Source of the DNA: Bacilli bacterium
GTDB lineage: Bacteria; Bacillota_I; Bacilli_A; Haloplasmatales; Haloplasmataceae
Assembly (NCBI GenBank): GCA_012513195.1
Contig: JAAZCR010000298.1
Span: 1-5,821, forward strand
Direction of reading: 5' to 3'
DNA length: 5,821 bases
Below the pieces are notes generated by a model. The model ran no database searches, was not told where the DNA came from, and saw nothing but the letters and a program-made list of their open reading frames with translations. Both the position numbers and the translations under genes were made by a program. This document shows, in pieces, positions 1 through 5,821 of the stretch; the stretch's first letter is position 1, and each line of letters starts with the position of its first letter.

Positions 1-205
1 CCATTACATACACAATGATTAAGAGTATAAATAATCCAAAGGTCCCAAAAATAAATAAGAATATTTGAGAATAATCTGTTAATGGTAAAGTATTCCAATA
101 CAAGTTATTTATTAAGATTTTTCTAAATCCTATAATAAAAACTATTAAAGTCATCACTATCGCTACGATACTTAAATTCTTTAATGTAAATAATCTTCTT
201 CGCAT
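1..205 (-). CDS. Unrecognised small membrane protein, N-terminal part (cut by the window's left edge)
   Basis: The minus-strand frame starting with ATG at 205 stays open for 68 codons to the window edge. The first residues are basic (MRRRLFTLKN). A hydrophobic segment follows at about residues 11-27, then a short polar stretch containing one Trp, then a second strongly hydrophobic segment at about 47-67. This suggests a membrane protein with at least two transmembrane helices and a cytoplasmic N-terminus. The start is chosen because AGGAG (217-213) lies 7 bases before this ATG; an in-frame ATG at 211 is only one base from it. The gene follows the terminator of the yajC operon, so it is probably its own unit, though I see no convincing promoter in the short space before it. 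In many Bacillota secD/secF follows yajC, but nothing in these 68 residues identifies SecD. I do not recognise the family. Confidence 0.6.
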   Translation of the reverse strand, partial: MRRRLFTLKNLSIVAIVMTLIVFIIGFRKILINNLYWNTLPLTDYSQIFLFIFGTFGLFILLIIVYVM

Positions 206-212
206 AATCATA

Positions 213-218
213 CTCCTA
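213..218 (-). promoter_or_regulatory. Ribosome binding site that sets the start of the left-edge membrane protein
   Basis: The minus strand reads TAGGAG here. The distance to the ATG at 205 is 7 bases, which is normal. The distance to the in-frame ATG at 211 is 1 base, too short to work. The site therefore favours the downstream ATG. Confidence 0.6.
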
Positions 219-251
219 CTACAGATAAAATGCTAACTTTCCAATAATTAA

Positions 252-315
252 GAAAATGAAAAAAGTGCTAAATTTAAATAACTCATCATTAGTTAAATCT
301 AGCACTTTTATTTTT
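252..315 (-). terminator. Rho-independent terminator of the ruvAB-queA-tgt-yajC operon
   Basis: AAAAGTGCTA (261-270) and TAGCACTTTT (300-309) are perfect 10-base inverted repeats. After one mismatch the stem can continue for 6 more A/T pairs (272-277 with 293-298). On the minus strand the stem is followed by a T-rich run (264-259 all T, then CATTTTCTT), as expected for intrinsic termination about 50 bases after the yajC stop. The plus strand also has a T-rich tail (TTTTATTTTT), so the element could work both ways, but no plus-strand gene is visible to need it. Confidence 0.85.
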
Positions 316-358
316 AATATTTAATTAATGATAAGTAATTATAAATAGTAAAGTAGAA

Positions 359-664
359 TTATTGTTCTTCTGTGATTACGCGTTTAATTGCTGCTTTTTC
401 AATCTTCATTCTGGCGCCACTAACGAGAATAATTGTTACGGTATCTTCTTTTACTTCATCAACGATACCATAAATACCGCCAATGGTCACAATCTTATCA
501 TCTTTTTGAATTTTCGCTTGCATATCCATTAATTCTTGGCGTCTTTTCTTTTCTGGTTTCATAATGAAGAAATACATTACAAGAATAAAAATCGCAAGTG
601 GCACTACGAAAGTAATGATGGCAGATGCTATACCTTGACTTTGTTGTAAGAATAAATTAAACAT
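359..664 (-). CDS. yajC: Preprotein translocase accessory subunit YajC
   Basis: This 101-residue protein has the usual YajC length and layout. A short N-terminus is followed by one transmembrane helix (about residues 13-34), then a basic juxtamembrane stretch beginning KPEKKRRQE (36-44), and a small cytoplasmic beta-rich domain containing KIVTIGGIYGIV (57-68), the most conserved part of the family. YajC is an inner-membrane protein that associates with SecDF and the SecYEG channel; it is generally not essential and its exact role is unsettled. The ATG at 664 is supported by AAGGAGA 6-7 bases upstream. The gene lies 20 bases after tgt and is the last gene of the operon. The tgt-yajC pairing is widely conserved and supports the call. 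secD/secF do not follow directly: a terminator and an unrelated-looking gene come next. Confidence 0.93.
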   Translation of the reverse strand: MFNLFLQQSQGIASAIITFVVPLAIFILVMYFFIMKPEKKRRQELMDMQAKIQKDDKIVTIGGIYGIVDEVKEDTVTIILVSGARMKIEKAAIKRVITEEQ

Positions 665-684
665 GTCTAATCTCCTTTTCTATT

Positions 685-2861
<2,177 letters not shown>

Positions 2862-2879
2862 TTTAGATATTACCTCTTC

Positions 2880-3884
2880 CTAAAACAACGAATAATACTC
2901 GATGTTTAAATGACGGTATGCTTTTTCCGTCGCAACTCTTCCCCTTGGTGTTCTTTTAATATACCCTTCTTGTAGTAAATAAGGCTCATAAACATCCTCA
3001 AGGGTTTGCACTTCTTCACCGATAGAAGCAGCTAACGCTTCTACCCCTACCGGTCCACCATTATACCGTTCAATAATACCACGTAAATATTTGTGGTCCG
3101 TATAATCAAGACCTGCTTCATCGACATTCATTTGATTTAAAGCTAGTTTACATAACTCTAATGTGATGATGGAATAACCTTTAACTTGCGCAAAATCCCT
3201 TACTCGTCTAAACAAGCGATTTGCTACCCGTGGCGTACCCCGCGACCGTTTTGCGAGTTCTAATGCCGCTTCTTCTTCAATAGGAAATTGGTAAATAGAG
3301 GATGTTCTGATAATTATTTTGCGCAAATCCTTAATATTATAATACTCTAACTGTGAAATAACCCCAAAACGATCTCTTAATGGCGCTGATAAATCACCCG
3401 CTCTAGTGGTAGCCCCAACTAGCGTAAAAGGTGGTAAGTCAATTCTAATGGTTCTTGCGGTTGAATCTTTTCCCACCACAATATCTAATACGAAATCTTC
3501 CATCGCAGGGTAAAGAATTTCTTCAACACTTTTTGGTAATCTATGAATTTCATCAATAAATAAGACGCTACCCGGTGTTAAGGTAGTCAAAATAGCAGCT
3601 AAATCACCACCACGCTCTATTGATGGTCCAGAAGTGTGGCGAATCTCCACACCCATCTCATTAGCGATAATATTCGCTAGAGTCGTTTTACCTAACCCAG
3701 GAGGACCATAAAATAAACAATGATCAAGCGCTTCATTACGCATCTTCGCAGCTTTGATGAAGACTTCTAAGTTTTCTTTTATCTTAGTCTGACCAATGTA
3801 CTGACTTAATGTCTGCGGTCTTAACGTTAGTTCACTATCGTCTTCGGCTAATTTCGTCGGACTAATTATGCGCTCGTCTTTCAT
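2880..3884 (-). CDS. ruvB: Holliday junction branch migration ATPase RuvB
   Basis: RuvB forms hexameric AAA+ motors that pump DNA through the RuvA-bound Holliday junction during recombinational repair. The 334-residue protein is full length. It shows the N-terminal [12 protein letters not shown] block (21-32), Walker [10 protein letters not shown] (60-68), Walker [10 protein letters not shown] (107-115), the sensor-1 motif GATTRAG (157-163), the arginine finger in LRDRFG (Arg170), sensor 2 in GTPRVANRL (Arg219), and a C-terminal winged-helix DNA-binding domain with [10 protein letters not shown] (277-286) and TPRGRVAT (312-319). All ATPase residues are present. The ATG at 3884 has a very strong site, AAGGAGGA, 6 bases upstream. 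The ruvA stop codon overlaps that site, so the two subunits are probably translationally coupled. No ruvC gene is seen, as is usual in Bacillota, where RecU resolves junctions. Confidence 0.98.
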   Translation of the reverse strand: MKDERIISPTKLAEDDSELTLRPQTLSQYIGQTKIKENLEVFIKAAKMRNEALDHCLFYGPPGLGKTTLANIIANEMGVEIRHTSGPSIERGGDLAAILTTLTPGSVLFIDEIHRLPKSVEEILYPAMEDFVLDIVVGKDSTARTIRIDLPPFTLVGATTRAGDLSAPLRDRFGVISQLEYYNIKDLRKIIIRTSSIYQFPIEEEAALELAKRSRGTPRVANRLFRRVRDFAQVKGYSIITLELCKLALNQMNVDEAGLDYTDHKYLRGIIERYNGGPVGVEALAASIGEEVQTLEDVYEPYLLQEGYIKRTPRGRVATEKAYRHLNIEYYSLF

Positions 3885-3890
3885 TACTTA

Positions 3891-3899
3891 TCCTCCTTA
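3891..3899 (-). promoter_or_regulatory. ruvB ribosome binding site fused to the ruvA stop codon
   Basis: The minus strand reads TAAGGAGGA. TAA is the ruvA stop codon and AAGGAGGA is a near-perfect complement to the 16S rRNA 3' end, 6 bases before the ruvB ATG. It is the strongest Shine-Dalgarno sequence in the operon. Confidence 0.8.
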
Positions 3900-4454
3900 C
3901 TTCAACATAAGCCTTAATGCTTGCGTGATATATTCTTGCGTGGTGAGATTCTTATCAGTTATTTCTCTAAAGACACGTTCAACTTCTTTATCTTTATAAC
4001 CTAAAGAAAGTAACGCTTCATAAGCATCTTTCATCGCATCATTCATCGCATTTGATTCAATGGAAATTAATTTACCCTTCAAATCAAGAATGATTTGTTG
4101 GGCTGTTTTGGAGCCAACTTTAGGGAATTTTTGTAGATATGGCACATCGCCTGTTTCGATAGCTTTAACGATGCTTTTATAATCACCCGGTGCTAAGATC
4201 GCAATCGCTGTTTTCGGTCCAATTCCTGTTACTTTAATCAATTTCATAAATAAATCTTTTTCTTCAAAAGTCCTAAAACCATATAACTCATGGGCATCAT
4301 CTCTGATAATTAAATGCGTATATACGGTGGCAATTTCATTTAATGTATAACTATAAGGATTAGGAACATAAATATGGTAACCAATATTATTTGTTTCTAA
4401 AATAATAAAATCCGTCCCAATCCGGGTAACTTGACCTTTAAGATATGCATACAT
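3897..4454 (-). CDS. ruvA: Holliday junction DNA-binding protein RuvA
   Basis: RuvA tetramers bind four-way junctions, hold them in a square-planar form and load RuvB. From the ATG at 4454 the protein is 185 residues. It has an N-terminal OB-fold (about 1-63, starting MYAYLKG). Asp52-Asp53 in RDDAHELYGF align with the acidic pin Glu55-Asp56 of the E. coli protein. Two helix-hairpin-helix motifs follow, VTGIGPKTAIAIL (75-87) and FPKVGSKTAQQII (110-122), then a linker and a C-terminal RuvB-binding domain (about 138-185). A GTG at 4463 would add three residues but has no ribosome binding site, while AGGTGA sits 5 bases before the ATG, and MYAYLKG resembles known RuvA starts. It is the first gene of the operon, 12 bases before ruvB, about 18 bases after the predicted transcription start. 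Confidence 0.97.
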   Translation of the reverse strand: MYAYLKGQVTRIGTDFIILETNNIGYHIYVPNPYSYTLNEIATVYTHLIIRDDAHELYGFRTFEEKDLFMKLIKVTGIGPKTAIAILAPGDYKSIVKAIETGDVPYLQKFPKVGSKTAQQIILDLKGKLISIESNAMNDAMKDAYEALLSLGYKDKEVERVFREITDKNLTTQEYITQALRLMLK

Positions 4455-4459
4455 AATCT

Positions 4460-4465
4460 TCACCT
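4460..4465 (-). promoter_or_regulatory. Ribosome binding site that sets the ruvA start
   Basis: The minus strand reads AGGTGA, ending 5 bases before the ATG at 4454. The upstream alternative GTG (4463-4461) lies inside this site and so cannot be served by it. Confidence 0.7.
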
Positions 4466-4478
4466 ATCCAACTTTTAT

Positions 4479-4508
4479 ATTATATCATACCTTACCAAGA
4501 TTTACTAA
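4479..4508 (-). promoter_or_regulatory. Extended -10 promoter of the ruvAB-queA-tgt-yajC operon
   Basis: The minus strand carries TGATATAAT (4487-4479), a perfect TATAAT with the TGn extension. A weak -35 candidate (TTAGTA, 4508-4503, spacing 18) resembles TTGACA only in part, which is common for extended -10 promoters. Transcription should start near 4472, giving a leader of about 18 bases before the ruvA ATG. No LexA-type box (GAAC...GTTC) is visible at or near the promoter. One copy of a 12-base direct repeat overlaps the upstream edge of the -10 element. Confidence 0.72.
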
Positions 4509-4548
4509 TACTTCTAATCTATATACGTGGTAAAACTATCATACCTTA
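4483..4548. repeat. 12-base direct repeat upstream of ruvA (two copies, 54 bases apart)
   Basis: TATCATACCTTA occurs exactly at 4483-4494 and again at 4537-4548 (minus strand TAAGGTATGATA). The promoter-proximal copy runs into the ruvA -10 element and includes its TGA extension. The distal copy lies just after the fnt terminator. Spacing is near five helical turns. It could be a regulator's paired site or a chance or duplicated AT-rich segment. Confidence 0.5.
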
Positions 4549-4584
4549 AATAAAATAAATAATCCATACTTTTAAGTATGGATT
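4548..4584 (-). terminator. Rho-independent terminator of the formate/nitrite transporter gene, overlapping its stop codon
   Basis: On the minus strand AATCCATAC (4584-4576) pairs with GTATGGATT (4569-4561) around a 6-base loop, followed by a T-rich tail (ATTTATTTTATTT). The TAA stop codon of the transporter gene (4574-4572) falls in the loop, so the last sense codons form the 5' arm. The stem has only three G-C pairs, so termination may be partial and some transcription could continue into ruvA. Confidence 0.68.
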
Positions 4585-5348
4585 TTTGCGGATTTATATA
4601 CATAGAGGAAAAAATACGCTACTGGTATTATTATTCCTCCACCAATGAAATTCCCTATTGTTACGGGAATAATATTCTTAAAGATATCAATAACGGTAAT
4701 ACCACTATCATAGAACATTGACAAAGGTAGAATAAACATATTCGCCACTGAGTGTTCATATCCGCATAATACAAATAAGAATACAGGGATGGCGCTAGCG
4801 AGTATTTTACCACTAACATCTTTCGCAGCATAGGAAGCATACACACCTAATGCGACTAAGATGTTACAGAGAATCCCGCGCATTAAAGCGACAATAAAAT
4901 CTAAACTCGTCTTTTGGACGCTAATATCTTTTATTGTACCTATAACAATATCATTAGGCATTTTACTGAAATATATGATGCACACTAATAATAATGAACC
5001 GATAAAATTACTTATCCAAACAATTCCTAAATACTTAAAAAAATTACCTAATCCATATTGCTTATTACAGTAACCTAAGATTACTAAACAATTACCAGTA
5101 AACAATTCACTTCCCGTTAGTACTACAAGAATAATACCTACTGTAAATACTAGCGCACCAAAAAACCTACCTAAAGGGGCATTGATTAAAGCCGCAAAAG
5201 AACTATAAGTTACTAAATACCCATAATATCCTAATCCAACAAATAACCCTGATAAAATCCCACCAATAATCATACTACGAATAGAATTGTGGACTTTCTT
5301 TTCACCGATATTTCCACATTCATGTGCAAGTTCCCTTGGTCCTAACAT
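4572..5348 (-). CDS. Formate/nitrite transporter family (FocA/NirC-type) channel
   Basis: FNT proteins are pentameric inner-membrane channels for small monovalent anions such as formate, nitrite or hydrosulfide. This 258-residue protein has the family's six-helix pattern, with helices at about 25-47, 62-92, 105-127, 148-174, 181-208 and 222-250. Family signatures are visible: LTGSELFTGN (77-86) at the broken second helix with Thr84, Lys146 before the fourth helix followed by RGILCN (157-162), and GYEHSVANMF (196-205) with the central pore residue His199. The ATG at 5348 is preceded by GAGGGAG at normal spacing. It has its own promoter and terminator and so appears monocistronic. Substrate cannot be decided from sequence alone; formate is the more likely guess for a fermentative low-G+C bacterium, but no pyruvate formate-lyase or nitrite reductase gene is next to it to settle this. 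Confidence 0.92.
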   Translation of the reverse strand: MLGPRELAHECGNIGEKKVHNSIRSMIIGGILSGLFVGLGYYGYLVTYSSFAALINAPLGRFFGALVFTVGIILVVLTGSELFTGNCLVILGYCNKQYGLGNFFKYLGIVWISNFIGSLLLVCIIYFSKMPNDIVIGTIKDISVQKTSLDFIVALMRGILCNILVALGVYASYAAKDVSGKILASAIPVFLFVLCGYEHSVANMFILPLSMFYDSGITVIDIFKNIIPVTIGNFIGGGIIIPVAYFFLYVYKSAKIHT

Positions 5349-5382
5349 TTATCTCCCTCTACTTTCTTCATAATCTAACAAC

Positions 5383-5411
5383 ATTATAGCCAAGGGAATA
5401 GTTATTTTCAA
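5383..5411 (-). promoter_or_regulatory. Promoter of the formate/nitrite transporter gene
   Basis: TTGAAA (5411-5406) and TATAAT (5388-5383) on the minus strand are separated by exactly 17 bases, a near-consensus sigma-70/SigA promoter. Transcription should start near 5376, about 28 bases before the ATG. The TGA stop codon of the upstream gene (5410-5408) lies inside the -35 box. No clear operator palindrome is visible around it. Confidence 0.8.
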
Positions 5412-5821
5412 TTATCTTTTGGTTTCTTTCTAATTTTTGTATTCTTTTTAACGAAATCTCTTAAATCAGCTTTAAGAGGTTTGGTTTCATAATTAACATT
5501 ACTACTAGTAAAATCATCTTCAATCTGTTGATTAAGCGGATAAGGAGGAGTAAATAATTGTCTTTCCGTACTTGGCTTTTCTTCTACTAAGCTGCTAGTA
5601 GTACTTAATGGCTCAATCGGAATAACTCTAGGATAATTATTTAGTGGATAGTAGTAATAAGGAGTTTGATACATATAAGGGTTGTGGTAATTATAATAAT
5701 TACTAAATGGTGGGATATAATTAGGTTGTTGATTAGATACATTATTATCTAATATATTTTTATTATCGTTATTATAATCGTTAGTTTCGGTCAAATCATC
5801 TTTAAAATCTTCAATCTTCGG
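5408..5821 (-). CDS. Unrecognised Asn/Tyr/Pro-rich low-complexity protein, C-terminal part (cut by the window's right edge)
   Basis: The frame is open from the window edge to a TGA at 5410-5408, giving at least 137 residues. A TTG at 5794 could be read as a start, but it has no convincing ribosome binding site and the reading frame continues upstream (PKIEDFKDD), so it is more likely an internal Leu codon. In window numbering the parts are an acidic, Asn-rich segment (1-33), a segment dense in Tyr, Asn and Pro (34-64, 11 Tyr in 31 residues, including four in a row), a Ser/Thr/Glu-rich linker (about 70-110) and a basic tail (114-137, ten Lys/Arg). No hydrophobic helix or enzyme motif is visible. 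The chain looks intrinsically disordered and may be the tail of a larger folded protein. I do not recognise a family. It ends 59 bases before the transporter gene, and no hairpin terminator is apparent between them. Confidence 0.65.
   Translation of the reverse strand, partial: PKIEDFKDDLTETNDYNNDNKNILDNNVSNQQPNYIPPFSNYYNYHNPYMYQTPYYYYPLNNYPRVIPIEPLSTTSSLVEEKPSTERQLFTPPYPLNQQIEDDFTSSNVNYETKPLKADLRDFVKKNTKIRKKPKDN

Noticed and set aside
206..258. Possible promoter for the left-edge membrane protein
   Set aside because: Pieces such as TTGGAA and TTAATT are present, but none pairs with a credible -10 at 16-18 bases, so I do not call one.
316..358. TATAAT-like sequence on the minus strand between yajC and the terminator
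   Set aside because: There is no matching -35, the region is simply A/T-rich, and any transcript would run straight into the terminator hairpin.
4661..4846. Second minus-strand open frame inside the transporter gene
   Set aside because: It is in another frame of a well-supported FNT channel gene; its hydrophobic look is a frame-shifted echo of the membrane helices.
4861..5073. Plus-strand 70-codon open frame
   Set aside because: It is antisense to the transporter gene with no supporting signals.
5408..5410. TGA read as tryptophan (Mycoplasma code 4)
   Set aside because: Trp codons checked in tgt, queA, the transporter and the left-edge gene are all TGG, and reading through this TGA would add only two codons before a TAA.

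Overview
This window looks like a chromosomal housekeeping region from an AT-rich, low-G+C bacterium of the Bacillota/Mycoplasmatota side of the tree (Bacilli, Erysipelotrichia, Acholeplasma/Izemoplasma-like lineages). The evidence is the AT-rich base use, strong AGGAGG-type ribosome binding sites, TATAAT promoters, and the Bacillus-like gene order ruvA-ruvB-queA-tgt-yajC. Every tryptophan codon I checked is TGG, and no recognised gene contains an in-frame TGA. The code is therefore the standard bacterial one, not the Mycoplasma UGA=Trp code. A closer taxon cannot be given from this window.

Every gene is on the minus strand, so transcription runs from high to low coordinates. At the right edge (5408-5821) is the C-terminal part of an unrecognised protein rich in Asn, Tyr and Pro with a basic tail. 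Next is a monocistronic-looking formate/nitrite transporter (4572-5348). It has a good promoter (TTGAAA-17-TATAAT) whose -35 box contains the stop codon of the previous gene, and its terminator hairpin contains its own stop codon. An extended -10 promoter (about 4479-4508) then starts a compact five-gene operon: ruvA (3897-4454), ruvB (2880-3884), queA (1836-2861), tgt (685-1827) and yajC (359-664). The gaps are 8 to 20 bases, and at two junctions the stop codon is fused to the next Shine-Dalgarno sequence. The operon ends at a rho-independent terminator (about 252-315). After it begins an unrecognised small membrane protein that runs off the left edge (1-205).

The operon combines Holliday-junction branch migration (RuvA tetramer plus RuvB motor), two steps of tRNA queuosine synthesis (Tgt inserts preQ1 at the wobble base, QueA then adds the epoxycyclopentane group from SAM), and YajC, the small accessory subunit of the Sec translocon. 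These activities share no biochemical pathway; the arrangement is a conserved neighbourhood seen in many bacteria. The FNT channel suggests anaerobic or fermentative formate (or nitrite) traffic.

Two gene starts differ from a simple longest-ORF reading. ruvA most likely starts at the ATG at 4454, not the GTG at 4463. The right-edge ORF is open to the window end, so the TTG at 5794 is probably an internal Leu codon. I found no CRISPR array, insertion sequence, tRNA, rRNA, riboswitch or phage gene, and nothing that makes a convincing new biological system. The least explained material is the two edge genes and a 12-base direct repeat at the ruvA promoter.
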